Part shown: piece after piece, positions 49,101 to 62,178 of the stretch | How positions within the stretch are numbered: position 1 is the stretch's first letter | Layout: each line of letters opens with the position of its first letter | NCBI GenBank assembly: GCA_023159155.1 | Contig: JAJNNX010000033.1 | Location: 62,001 to 126,000, forward strand | Length of the DNA stretch: 64,000 nt | Direction: 5' to 3' | Source: Ustulina deusta | Taxonomy: Eukaryota > Ascomycota > Sordariomycetes > Xylariales > Xylariaceae | Notes under the pieces: generated by a model | The model's input: only the letters and a program-made list of their open reading frames with translations | Databases searched by the model: none | What the model was told of the DNA's origin: nothing | Made by a program: the position numbers and the translations under genes

Positions 49101-50797
49101 TCCCTCCAAAAAAAAAGGGGCGGGGGGAAAGGGGAAAAAGGAAAGAAAGGCTATGATGTTGTGCAAACCGGTCTTATGCTGCATCCTGACGGCATAGAAA
49201 CTCGATTTGTGCGCGACCGATGACGAGACGGTTAGTTCCCCGTTCTAGTAAGTCGTTGCTCGATGAAAGGCGGACGGAATACTCTATCTGATAGCGGAGC
49301 GAGAGAGAAAAAGGAGAAGCGAGAAAAGGAAGGAGACAAGAAAAAAAAAAAGATCGTTGCCCGGTGGACAGTGAGTGAGTGAGTGAATCGATTAGGAAAT
49401 TGAACACTGGACCACTCGCTTCTTGCAAGTAGGTACACAATGTCTCAAGGAACTCGCAATAAGCATAATCATGTTGTCTTAGATCGCCATACATGTAAGC
49501 CCGGGATGTCTCGTCACTGTGCGACTTGGGGGCGCGGAATACAAGGCGTCCAATAGACTCTGTCTAGCCGACGTAAGGATGCCGAGGATCTACTTATACG
49601 TTACGGTACCGGAGTTTACTGTGGATTTTTGTCGGCGGACTCGAAACGCATTTATTTTCATCGCTCTGGTTGCTACCATGCGTCGACACCTATCTGCTAC
49701 CTATGGTGGCTGCTTGGAGAGGAAACCGGCAAAGAGACAGCTGTGACGCTATCTGCGGCACTGGCTATGTAATGTATAGCAGATAGATGCCTAGGTTAGG
49801 TAGTCTACTGAAAGAAGAAACAAATAATGAGACTTGCACAAGTGAGCGGTCTAACTTAGGTAGAAGGAAATCAATCACGCCAGAAATTCGGAACTATTAG
49901 CTAAACGCAGAGAAGGTGAAGGTGATGTGAGAAGGATATCCAAGACCACAGTTTGTTGTTTCGGCACAGCACTGTCCTGGCGAAAAAGCTACCTCTGTCC
50001 TGGAATCGCCCACCCGCTACTCTGGTTCACGAACGGTTCTTTTCATCGGTCCCATTGGGGCGGGGGGGCGGTTTAGCAGAAGCAGACAGGCAAACATCAA
50101 GTACCGTCCCTACAGTTTCCTATCTGGGTGTCGTGGTGCCAAATGGGCCGACTGCACAGACATCTCGAGGAATTCAACCACATTGCCGGGCTGGTCGGAT
50201 GTGCCGTGCGCCTCGCTACGGCAAGTTTCGAAACCATCACCACCTTTTCACATCATACTAAGCGGGCCGTAGCGCACTTCTGCCATATAAGAGTTGTGAT
50301 ATACCTGCAGCACATGCTTGGTTAGTGTAGTTCCCGGGGAGGGGGAGTGAAGCGGAAACAGGCCCACTTATGGCCAGACTTCGTTTTTGGGGGCATTGTT
50401 ACTAAACGCGAAGCCGGCTCGGAAGAAGTTGAGTCTTGGTAGAGCGCGGGGGGGAAAAGGGAATATTTTCATGTAGGTAGTTTATTACCGTCATTTACCT
50501 GACTCGCGGACACAGTGCCTGGTGGATACGGACACACAAACAAGTCAAGTCTCACCCGAACCAAAATCGGCAGTAGATGCATGAAAAAAAAAAAAAAGAG
50601 AGGCTCCGACGAGACCTTCGCACCTTCGCCGCAACGAGGCATGCGAAACGATAGGTGCCATAAAACAAGCAAAGATCGGATTGATGGGCTGCTGCTGGCA
50701 CCAGGAGGGTTGCGCCGCCTTGGGGCAAGGAATAACAAAAGGAGGGGTTATGAACGCGATTGGTTCCGCGATTGGGCAGAGCTGTGCCTATTTTAGG

Positions 50798-50823
50798 AGG
50801 AGGAGGAGGAGGAGGAGGAGGAG
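50798..50823. repeat. (GGA)n microsatellite
   Basis: About nine GGA units in a row just after an open frame. A simple repeat with no sign of function. Confidence 0.9.
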
Positions 50824-53800
50824 AGCTGAGCTGAGCAACTACTAACTATGATGTTATCCTGTTGGCGTCGATGACGGGGATTGTAGAGGGGTTTTGGAGC
50901 ATAACGGCTACCAGTTGCCTCTTTGAGGCGAGATACGCACAAAAGCGCGTTTCTCACGCGTTCGTCGTCCCCGCTGATCGCTTGGCTTGGACGTGAAACT
51001 GCTCGTTTGACGGACAGCGATGATCCCCGTATCTCTGGTCCCAAGCTCCCGGCTACAGGAGCAGCTTTCAGAGCGAACGGGAATATATAGGGATAGGTAG
51101 GTTAGGTAGTTCAGACTAGTTTGGCCACCACGTTGGATTCTGGTATAGATCGTGGATACCGATCGTGGAAAGGAGAGAGAAAAAGGCGTGTGACCATTCA
51201 TCCATAGCACTACGGTACTAAGAAGTTGTTGATGCTTAAAGCTCGTTTGCTTGCGTGACTACTCCCCGTCGTCACAAAGACCTAGCTAACTAGGGCTTTG
51301 CGCTATACTTGCATTGCCGCATGACCCCATTCGGTCAGTCATATGTGAATAAGCAGATAGTGTGTCAAAAAGACCCTAATGCGAAGAAGAAATGAGATAG
51401 ACACCTGACAGCCCTGACAGTAGGGGTCTCAGATCATGACATTTCGGCAAGCTACCTCGCGCACAAAGGTATTCCACCAAGGCGTTACGCGAACCCACCC
51501 CGCGGCGTCGTAGCGAATGTATATATGTACGGCGATATATACACTACATAGTAGGAACACGAGCCTCGCAGATCACCGAGAATTGCCGCGTGTTGGTGGC
51601 CCCTGGAGCGGGCCGATAGGTAAGTCATATAGGAGAGCACATAGGCAATGAAGGCATTCCGTCTCTCGTAACAAGCACACTCTGTTGCCCTTTTAGCGTG
51701 TGGATATTAAAGCACACCTGGAAAACCCGTGTGCGGCACGAAGGATGACGGCACGAAACGGAAAGTTGAATATGCGTTCTTCCACAGAGACGGCTGGGTA
51801 CACGAGGCGGACCTCGCAGACCTGTGATGGGAGATGATATCTATTACGTAGGAGTCCCTCACAGTAGCACAGACAGCTGGGTTCCCTAGGTGAACTACCG
51901 TTTGATTAGTTTTAAGAAATGAAAAGGCGATTCGCGATTCGTGACAAGTCATAAGCCGCGCCGGCGATTGGTTGAAGTGAGCGCTGAATGCACAGTACGG
52001 AGAGGGAGAAGGGAGCCACAAGGATTGATTGGCAGCGGCTGAGACGACAAACAACAGCCATCTGGACACAGCACACAATGTGAGGCAGGGAGAGGATAAT
52101 TATGCCGATTGCTGGCGGTTGTTGGTTGGTAGCACTTTGGCGTTGGATGTTCCCATCTGCACATCATAGAATCAAGGCGGGCGAGTGATGGCATCAGAAC
52201 TGCTAACGCCTTCAAGCCATCGTTCCGCGGGTGATGGGCAGGACAGGACGAAACCCTCGAAGGCGTTTTTCCGGGTGTAAGATACCTAGATAGTACTGCG
52301 TATATGTTGAAGACGGCTCATATAGTAGTAGTGTAGTGTAGGGTAGTGTAGTGCTCAGCTATAACTTATTCGGCCTGCTAACCAAGGACGACTGTGCTAG
52401 GACCTTGGATATTACGCTATTACTCTTGTTTTGTATTCGGGTTACCTATTCCTCGTGTCTTGTTGGCTGGATCACGAAGTGCGGGAGACTTGAAAAGGAA
52501 TTGACTCCGGGTATAAAAGTGGCCCCTTGCGGCTCAGGTGAATAGTGTATTTATAAAACAAGTATAGGGAGGTTTGTCTGGGTCTCGGCTATCCAGACAG
52601 GATCGGAGGATTCGACGTATCCGAGTCCGATGAGAAGCTCATGATGGGGAGTTAACAAGACGTCACCGGCAAGGGCAGTTGATCAACTGGCGAATATGGC
52701 AAGGCTGGTTGATAGATAGATAGACTCACAAACCTTGCAGTAGATACCTGCTGGAGAATACCTATACAGACTGGTAATGTTTACCCGAAGCGCATTGAGT
52801 GACAAGATCCCGATCATTCCCCACACACGGCCGGAGCTGTTTACTGCATAGGACACAGTAGGCAGCATGAATTAAGCAACACTCGCGGCATTAAAAGATT
52901 GCAAATTACGGCCTTGTAGTGTAGGGACTGGTCTGCAGTGACAGGCGTGTGTTTCTCTAGCGTATGAATGAACTGATCTTGGAGATCACGGCTTCATAAA
53001 GCGAATAGCGTAGTGTAAAATGAGCTGCATACATATTGTTGGATCTCAGCGAGATGCAGGCTTGACTGTTGCAATTTGCCAGGGGAACCCAGACCTATTG
53101 TGTGCTGCAGCAGCCTGCCTGCAGCTGCAGGGCATTGTCTTTCAGTAACGAGCCCGCAGCCAATAGAAGATGGCGATCGGCCTGAAGACAGAATGCGCTA
53201 AATAAGGCACACGAGATATTTTACTCGTTTCACCATTTACTAAGTACCTAGTATTCAAACCGTTTCCATATGTGTACCTACTATAACTCCCTCCCATTGA
53301 GCCGGAGAATAAAACCGGGATGAACTACGCTAACAGTACAGTACCTAGTAGTGCGCTACCTAGACTATCTTGTACCCATCTATAAGTACCTAGTGTAGGT
53401 ATACGACACTACCTCTCAGTAGATTACATATACTCCGGCTTTGTACCAGTATGCGGAAACGGGTACCTAGTATTACTTAGTATAAGAGGTACGCACGTTA
53501 TGCGCTCAAGAGTTCTTGTGATATGTACTTATGTTGCAGTGTATATGGGGTTAAGGACTCTTGGGTACCTAGGGAGCGTATCATTCATTCCTCAATGCGA
53601 GTGAGCGGAGAGAGTGGGCACGCATTACAGTCCGGTATCGAGGTGCAATGCGACCATGACAGGCTTCCGCTAAGGCTCCTGAATAAGAAGACATGAGTGA
53701 GCTACCTCCCTCGTCATTCTTCACCTAGGTATGTACGTACTCGTCCGTATACTCCCTATTACTAGGTAGCGGAGGTATGTACACTACAGCATGTTGGTAT

Positions 53801-56145
53801 GCCGAGTGTAAGTCGTAATCAGGGGGATCCAGGACTTTGGGTGCAGTTGGGCTGGCTGCAGACCTTGACACTGCATGTCGACTGGATTAAAAAGGTAACC
53901 TCATATAAGTAGCGGATCTTCTGTACAGTGTATAGACTCCAACAAATGAGATCCGGGGTCTGTCTGGGCGAGGCGTTGATATATTGCAGTGTATAGGACA
54001 TGATGATGCTGGATGATGATGCTGGATGATGATACTTGATCTACTAGTAGGTAGTGTACACTGCCTTGCTTCCATCATAGGGTACGTATCAACGGAAGTA
54101 ACACAAGTTGAGCCGGCAAACTAGCATCTATCTTGTGTAGTGAGGAGCTGATATATCTAAACTAGGATAGTATAGGTAATATACTAGATGTTTCTAGCAG
54201 ACCTGACTGGGATGAGGATTTGGAAAAGCATGAAGAGGAATATGGTAAAATAATGCTGAACAAACGATCATGTCAGGTAACAGAATGGGTAATCTTGATA
54301 TCGACTAGCGGTGCCACTGCACATCGTTGTTCCCTGAAATTTGGCAGGGCTGCACGGGGAAAGACCTGCTCGGCGCTGTCTTTGGCTGTGCTTGTTTGAG
54401 ATTCTACGCTAAAACAGAAACCGTCATCATTCAGGGCGGGTACCAGTCAACGCCTGGGACTGTCCTGGGTACGCTACTGGCCTGGGGGCTCCGACGGCGG
54501 GGCGTTAAGACGCCTATCTTACCTCCACTAAGTATTGCAAGCTAGGGCAGTTTCCAAGCCGTAGGATTGGTTGGCCCAGCAAGCCTCAGCACGTTACAGG
54601 GCGGGCTCAGCCTGCGACCTAGCCTACGTTAGTGTACTGACTTGCTTATATTAAGTGATTTATAGTGTACTTACACTAAGCCTGACTTGCAGGCTCATTC
54701 TTGCAGGTCTCGGTCAGCGCCGTAATTTTACCACAGTGCTGGCCCCGTTTGAAGCAAGAGTGCAATGTGCCGTGCCGGTACCTGCAATTTCGCGCTTGAG
54801 TGGAGCGGCGAGGAGGTACCTGCAACCTCGCCTGCTCCCAAGGTTCTCTGCCCGCAGCAAGGGGAACCCGGACCGCAGCGTGCCTTATTCGTCAACGTCC
54901 AATCCGCGTTTAGAAAGCAGCTTAATTTCTTATTGTTTATTCCAACGATTTCATATTATTAGCTGCCACCTGCGACGATTTGGACTAGCACTACCTAGGA
55001 GTATCCAGGTATCTTTTTGCCAATGGCGAGTTACGCAGAATGTACTGCACACTGTCTATTGAGCGCGGGACAGTCCCAGTGACAATGCAGCGAGATTGTC
55101 AATGAATTAATTGTTTGTTCTGTTGCTCCAGTTCACAGCTTAGTTAGTTCCAGGTCCTGAGACCAAGCCAACCCGGGAGAGAAGGGTGAAAAAAAGAACT
55201 GCATTGCATTGCAACTTCTTGTCTTGTGCCTTTTCTTCTCTCGTCTCGTGGAGACAACAACCTTTACCTATTCTTCATCCGACTTCCTCTTCCTCTCTGG
55301 GTCTGTCCGTCTGTATCTGCCACCTGCGATCTACTTACCCAACCTGGGTACCTGCCTCCTGCCGACAGTCACGGTCTTGCCTCCATTAGCGACAGGCTAT
55401 GGATTTCACGTCGACTTCACTTCTTTAGTCCCATCCATTAGGTACAGAGCGGTCTCTTTTTTTCTTTAGAGACCTGATGCAGCTCTAAATTCGCCCACCT
55501 GCCTGTATGCCCGGCCTTGTATCCCCACTCTTGTCGCTGTCCTCCATGTTGTTTTTGTTGACGTTGATGTTGATTATTTTGTCCCTGTAACCTTCAATTC
55601 TTGCCCTGGTTGTTGTGTGTATACTGCACGAGAGCATCTATCCCGTCCATTCATGCGCCATACTTTCTCCATTATCTCGAGTGGCAATCCACACACACGC
55701 ACAGACACGCATATGTAGTAGGTATACATTCAGACTCAACCACATCCACACACACACACACACACGCCAGGCCGCCACATCCACGACCACATCTTCCCAC
55801 CCCAAATACCAAAATACACCATAGGCGCTACGGACGTATTTACTGGAATACACGAACCCTCCCCTACCTACCACGCGCCCGCGAGCCCACAACCCGCTGC
55901 CCGCAACCCAACAACCGGGAACCAGAGACCACACGCCAGCAGGCTAGAATCCAGAAATTTGGATGGGTTGCAGATCAGATTTCCTGACATTCCTCGCTAC
56001 CCACCCTCTCTCCCATCTGAGATTGCGATGTCTTGACGAGCAATGAATGGGCCATGAACACGCCGAAGTGAACCTATTCTTTTTTTCTGCCTCTCGCTTG
56101 AAGGCCTCTTCTCCTTCTCCTGAGCCATAGTTGCTGGCTTTCGAG

Positions 56146-59100
56146 ATGCAGTCTGTCCCCAGTGTAAGTTGGATCTCATTATGAATCTGCGCTCCCTTCC
56201 TTCTGGCTTCCATACCATCGCAATACAGTTAGTTGGTGGGCCCCGACACTACACTGGCGCGCAGTCGCTCCTCTCTTACCCACCCAGACGCCCAAGGCAG
56301 TGTGCACGCAACGGCACACACGACAACGGGATTTCCCAACATGCACCTCGTCATAGAAAAAGCAGCCGGCGCATATGAATTTGCCGCATCGACTTGAATC
56401 CCCTGTGCGCGGCTGTTCGTGGTGGCGCTTGTCTTGACCTGTTTACTAACGTCGAGTCTGTGGCAGCTTATTGGGGCTGGCACTGCTGTCGCTGCAGCGG
56501 CAACGGGTCTGGTCTTTGGCCAGCTTGCGGAGGGTGAACAACCACACACTCCCCACAACAGTTCGGGTTCGATTAGGCGAAAACTCGTAACCGACCACGG
56601 CCTCCCGAATACTAATTCTTTCTCCCGACCCGGCACGAGTTCTGCGGCATCCACGGCGCCATCTGCTGCCCAAAATCAGGCCGCGCTGCCCCTGCGTCAG
56701 TCTACGGTCCCCGTCAATGCCCCCTCGGCCCAAGCTCGAATCGCCCGAAGAGCTTCTCATGCTCAGATAACACCCACAAAGCCTCCAGCTTCCCGTCACT
56801 CGCTGGCCAAACCAGGCGATCTTGGCCTTGCACCACCAATTGCCGAGGATTCATGCGACTCTGTGTCCTCGAGCGGCTCTTGGATGCGAAGATTATCCAT
56901 CCGCCCGCTATCCCAACACGGAAGCCTGAGGTCGAGCATTGGTCCAGATTCACCGTCCATCTTCTCTTTCGGCTCTGCAGCTCCGATATTATCCTCATCA
57001 AGAGATTCGCCATCTCAGCTTCCACCGAACAAATTGGTGAAGCGTGCGCCAGGGACAGATACAGCGGACACAGGTTTCCCTAAGCGACGAGGATCAAGGG
57101 CTCAGATGACACTACGAAGGCCAGCCACAAGTCACCAGAGATCAGCAACCTTGCAGCACCAGTTGAACGCCGAAGAACTACCGCCGTTGCCCAAGTTTTC
57201 CTCGGACCGCAACCACCGACCCCGAGCCAAGACGGTGGGAACCCACCAGGAGAAGCCCGTTCCTGGTCTAGTTGGGAACGAGCGCTCCAGGTGGAAGTCA
57301 TTTTGGCACGCCAGGCTTTCCAATATCACTATAAAGACCACTCCGTTGCGAGGCGGCGACGGTAGCAGTCCGCCTCTAGGGAGACGAGTTCGCCTTGATC
57401 AACAACATACTGAACAAGTGTATCTTGTTACCCCTAATAATATCATAATGAACAAAGCCGAGGATACGGCGAATGGGGTTCTCCATAAGTCTGACTCCAC
57501 ATCCCATACTAATATCAAAGACAGCCCCGGGACTTCTGAGAAGGAGCCTGATTCGACCGAGGTAACTCCTTCGAAACAACCTAAGCGGTCAATTTCGATG
57601 CAGTTCAGCTCACCCACGAATTGGATATCGAGAACAGGTAGTCTTAGGCGCCGTAAGAGGGGAAGTGAGACGACGACGGGAGGCAAACGCCATGTGTCTG
57701 CACCAATTGCAGAAGATAAAGATCAGACCCAGAACTGCAAGAGCATAAATTCCGATAAAATTCGGAAAGGCGCGCAAGTCAGCCAAGCCGAAGCCGACCT
57801 TGCTGCGATCTTCCGTCCTCCGGAAACGAAACCTGGTCCTCCGTCTCCCCTCCCACCTCTGTCACGACTTTCAAGCTTTCATCTCGACACAAATGGCCAA
57901 GATTCTTCATCCTCTTCAGTATTGGCAGATATACCTGACGAGGCTATAATGAGCCATTCGGTATCATCGAGAGTTAACTCCAACGCATCACATACTCGGA
58001 CACTAGACCGTGCTTCCACCGTTGGTAGCTCTGAGTATCATCGTGGCTTCACCTCTGGTGATGATGATGATACCGATTTCAAAACGGATACACCGTTTGA
58101 CTCCTTTAGGACGGTGGCCTCCGGTCGTAAGCAGGGTCCTGATAGTCCCTTGGAATCAATGTTTGATGATTCTCCGCCTAGTACCGCAGGTAACAGTACC
58201 AAACCAAAACGCCTCTCCATTCAGGAAATTCTAGGGCCATCGTTTGATGGTGGTAACAGAATCATGGAAGAAGATGAGAGCGTCTCAACTCCTATACGAG
58301 GAACCTATGAAGAATTCGAAGCACGCTTCCGTGCCGCGAGTATCGAAGATGATGATAAAATCGTCAATGGCTCCATGGCCCCGGATTTCCCTATCGACAG
58401 AGATTACACCCGGTTATCTTTAGATGATGACGATGACCTGGGATGGGCAAGAGAAGACGAAACAGAATTTTACAATCACCTCTCACCCCCTAGTTCCATG
58501 AATTCCCAACGAGGTAGTCCCAAATTTCGGAGGACGCTAGGGAGGATCAATGGCAACTCAAAACGTGACGTGCATTTTGATTCTGCGAATGAACGGCCCC
58601 GAAGTACTGTTTTCGATTGGACAGAACCTCCAGTTCATGACAAGCGCGAAAAGAATGGCTATCTCCACCGGCCCAAGACGGTTCATGGGAAACAAGAGCT
58701 CGATTTGAGAGGCGGACGATCTGCCAATCGTAAAAGTTTTGTCGCCACTCATGTGCGAAGCCAGAGTGTCCCGGTTGTTCCAGATCCGACGGAAGCTGCG
58801 AAGTCAGCCCCTAAGTTCGGCACTTGGGGTTTAGGCCAGAAGAACGTCAGTGAAGATTGGGACGATGATTTTGAATTCGAGGAAGACACGGTGTCGGCCA
58901 CGGGTCTAACTGGAAAGAGGAATGAGAATCAATTCTCAATGTTCGTTCCCGCTTCGATCCAAGCAACGCAACCGACGGTCAAAGCCCACTCTGGTCAGAT
59001 CCGGGAGTTATCTCTTTTAGTGAATGATTTGAAACGACTATGTCGCCTGGGCCGTGAGATGAATATCTCCGTTGGCTCATCTGCAAAATTATGGCATGAA

Positions 59101-59805
59101 GCGGAAGGTATTATAGCTCTGGCTTCCCCTGATGAGGATACAGAGGGGGCAACAGACACAGAAACGGCTGATGATTTCGATTCTACTACTGTCGACGAGC
59201 GATTTATCGAGCACGGATTCGACGGTGCTTCTCTGGAAGTGAGAGAGAACCCGGGGCACCGAGATCCGCCCTCCTCGAAACGCCGATCTGTCTTCTCACC
59301 CGACGATGACATTTTTGGCACATGGGACAACACAAATGAAGAGGTTTCCATAGAGCGACCTAAAACGCCAGAGAACCCCATCAGAGAACCTCGCTCCACA
59401 AGCGTTGCGAGGTCTGTTATGGAGTCAATGCGGAAGCATCGTACAACTTTTGATGTCGATGCCGATGATAATGATGATGACAACATTAATAAGCATTCTA
59501 ACGGCAAAATGAATTTTGATACGAACAGCCTCAAAGAATTGGTCAAACGCGCGGGGGATTTGCGAGACAGTTTATCGGAACTAGTTCGCCGAGAAGATCA
59601 CATCACGGGAAGTCCGGCACGAACCCCTAAACACACGAGGCCGGATGGTAGTCCAGCGTTCACCCGCGTCTTCGATGAACCAACGTCAAGCCCCACACGG
59701 CGTGTATCTCATAGCCCCAACAAACCAGTTCTCGGCAGCACATCTGTTGGTACATCGCCCTCGAATGGTATCAGCCGACGTATGCATATGATGATTGTTC
59801 GTTGA
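56146..59805 (+). CDS. Large Ser-rich disordered protein, possibly Byr4/Bfa1-like
   Basis: Proposed exons are 56146-56163 (ATG CAG TCT GTC CCC AGT, then GTAAGT) and 56467-59805, about 1,118 residues. The 303-base intron ends TACTAAC...GTGGCAG and joins in phase to LIGAGTAVAAAATGLVFGQ. Without this exon the long frame has no ATG until residue 156. The protein is low in hydrophobics and rich in Ser, Pro, Arg and Asp, with conserved-looking blocks: GSWMRRLSIRPLSQHGS, SPTNWISRTGSLRRRKR, KPKRLSIQEILGPSFDGG, KFGTWGLGQKNVSEDWDDDF and IRELSLLVNDLKRLCRLGRE. The WDDDFEFEE block and the following helix recall Byr4/Bfa1, the GAP partner of the septation GTPase, but I hold that call loosely. Many SP/TP sites suggest cell-cycle kinase control. 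The gene is certain; the function is not. Confidence 0.8.
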
Positions 59806-62178
59806 ACTGGCTGAGACATGATGATACATTGAGTCTCCATCCCCAACCCACCCTCGCAACGTACGAGGTAGTTCCTGGAGGAACTGTGTATATGTAAAGA
59901 TATCTGTTTGATTGCATAGCGCCGGGTTGGTTTCGAGCTTTTCCGACCGTCTCCAACGCGAACCGAGACGCGCATTCTTCTGTTTAGATAATCATAGAGA
60001 GCACATGACACGACGAAGACACGAGAAAGGAAGAGAATGGTAATAAGATGCCACTGTCACTCTGCCTTTCTCGTAGTCCTTTCATCATCGTCTTTGACAA
60101 ACTGGATATCTCGCGATGCTAATGGCGAGAGATTTTGCAGGAGGTCACTGACAGTTGCATTTTCTTCTATTACTTTTTTTTTCTCTGTCAGTCTCATGTC
60201 CACAGGTGTCGGGGAATCAATGTTCATTCATCATTCAACTGGTCTCGGGGCATGAAACGGGGTATTGAAAAGAAAAGAGACCATAGCCTATAGAATCACG
60301 GAAAATAATGAACACGAATTAATGACTCTTTTAATACCACTCTATCATTTTGCGGGAGTGTGTTGATCATATTACCAACTTTAGAATACTTGCTTGTACT
60401 GACATGGTTCTGGAAATATCTACTGCAATTTACTGCTCACAGGGAAAGAGAGTTGAGTTTGAGTAAGACACATAGGTGGTATGGAGTTCTGAGCAGCTGC
60501 CCCTCCCAGCCTTTAACTACCTACATTCGACAGGTTACACAGCTTTTACTAACATCAATCCTTAGGCATCACGTGGAATTGAACAGGAAGAGAGACGGGT
60601 AGAACGAGCGAAGAGGTCCAAACACTCAATGCGTAGGGCTTTACATTAACGTAATCTTTCCTTAAAGGTGCGTTTCATCTGCGGGTATAGACATTGCTAA
60701 GTTAACCCCCGGAAAATTTGTATCAACGATCTTCTTTTGGTCCTTGGCCTCGTTCGTCTTGCCTTTTAAGGCTGTATGTATACTTAATAGATTGGAGGAA
60801 GGGGGAAAAAGGAAGACGGTGGTGTGGGCGTACTTCATGTTGTCGATACTCATATCACTTTACATTCACCTACCTAGTGTATAGGGTGTTTACTTCCTTC
60901 CTATATATAGCTACGATATTGGTTTTAACACATTCGTGGTATTAGCCGCGTAGCTGTTTATTAAGCGCGGTGATCGAGGCGTCAAACTCTTGACGACCTG
61001 CCTCGATTATTAGACTTTGGGCGTGCGAGATGTCTAGTGTGATGGCCTCAACATGGATTGTCTGCACGTAACTCCAGCCAGTTACCTAATTGAGCGGTGC
61101 TCTTCATATGAAACGCGTATTCTATTCCGCAGAGGATGAAGCTGGGGCTATTGGAATAGTAAAATGTGATGAATTCTCTGTGCTCGGATCGCCATCGTAG
61201 AAGGCATACAGCCTAGTATCGTCCTATTGAAGGTAATATGTAATAAATATGCAGATATATTCCTGTCATAATTGACTGGTTCCAGTGCCTGTTCCCTAAT
61301 CACTTGACCAGACGACACGACATATGCTGTGTGCACTTCGAGCAGAGAACAAAAGGGGGAGGAGAAGTTGAATTGAAGATGGAATTTTCACCAATCGGGA
61401 GAAGCCAAATTGCCAAGCTGCAAGTTTTCGAGCCGACGAGGAGAGCTCTAGGCCATCTTGAGGTTAGTGTTTCATCTGCAAGGTCCAACCTCATTATTTT
61501 ATTCTTGATGCGTTGTCGGCCAGTCTGCGGTTGGACGCACCGTATCAGATTTGACGTGGGGTAGGAAATTAGTGTCGTGTGTTGAAATAGGCACTCGAAA
61601 TTACTCGGTATACAAGATGGTGAAGCTACATATTCAGTGTTGTTATTCTTTGCTACATACCTACATACTGAAGCAACTTATCTAGGTCAGGTACCTAATA
61701 GGTACTCAAGTCTAGGCTACCAGATGAGGAGAACAAGGTTGTCCAAGGAAAGCGGGGCAGTTCTTCTTGTCGGCAACTGTCAACAGGGATCTTTCCAGGC
61801 CTTTTTCTCTGATTGGCGCATCATAGAGACCCTTTGCCTGTTTTGGGTGTGGTTTCCTGAGGTTTTGTGCTGGCCCCTGGGATAGAACTGGACTAGCGCT
61901 TGGGTGGGCAGCGATTGGGGGGCGATTGGGGCTGCAGTGGTGCCGTCCTTCTCCAGAACACCCATTTCGCAACGATTTGACCAACCAAAAGCTGCCCACA
62001 GGGCACCTCTCCACAACCACCTTCACGCTCCCCAACAACACACCGCTTTCTTTTCCCTCTTTCTTAAACCTCCCCTTTCTTCTTCAACCACGACGACTGC
62101 TATCCTTCTCCATCCTGTCCTCTGCTCGACACATCCTCCTCATTCGTGTCCCGTATAATCCATCCCTCAATCGCCAAA
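59806..62178. other. Intergenic, with beta-tubulin leader
   Basis: No gene seen in 2.4 kb. Bases about 61980-62170 are C/T-rich with CCACC and CAACAA elements, typical of the leader of a strongly expressed fungal gene such as beta-tubulin. Confidence 0.5.

Larger units (their letters stand above)
45974..56145. other. Ten-kilobase gene-poor region
   Basis: I found no gene here that I would defend. Open frames are short or are overlapping shadows (48411-48985). It contains a nested hairpin (46055-46111), a GCAT repeat at 48521-48536, a (GGA)n microsatellite at 50798-50823, GTAGT repeats near 52325-52352, and CA repeats at 55747-55765. Many CCTAGTA/TAGGTAC motifs occur (53330-53580). The last kilobase is pyrimidine-rich and probably the leader and promoter of the gene at 56146. 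Confidence 0.45.
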
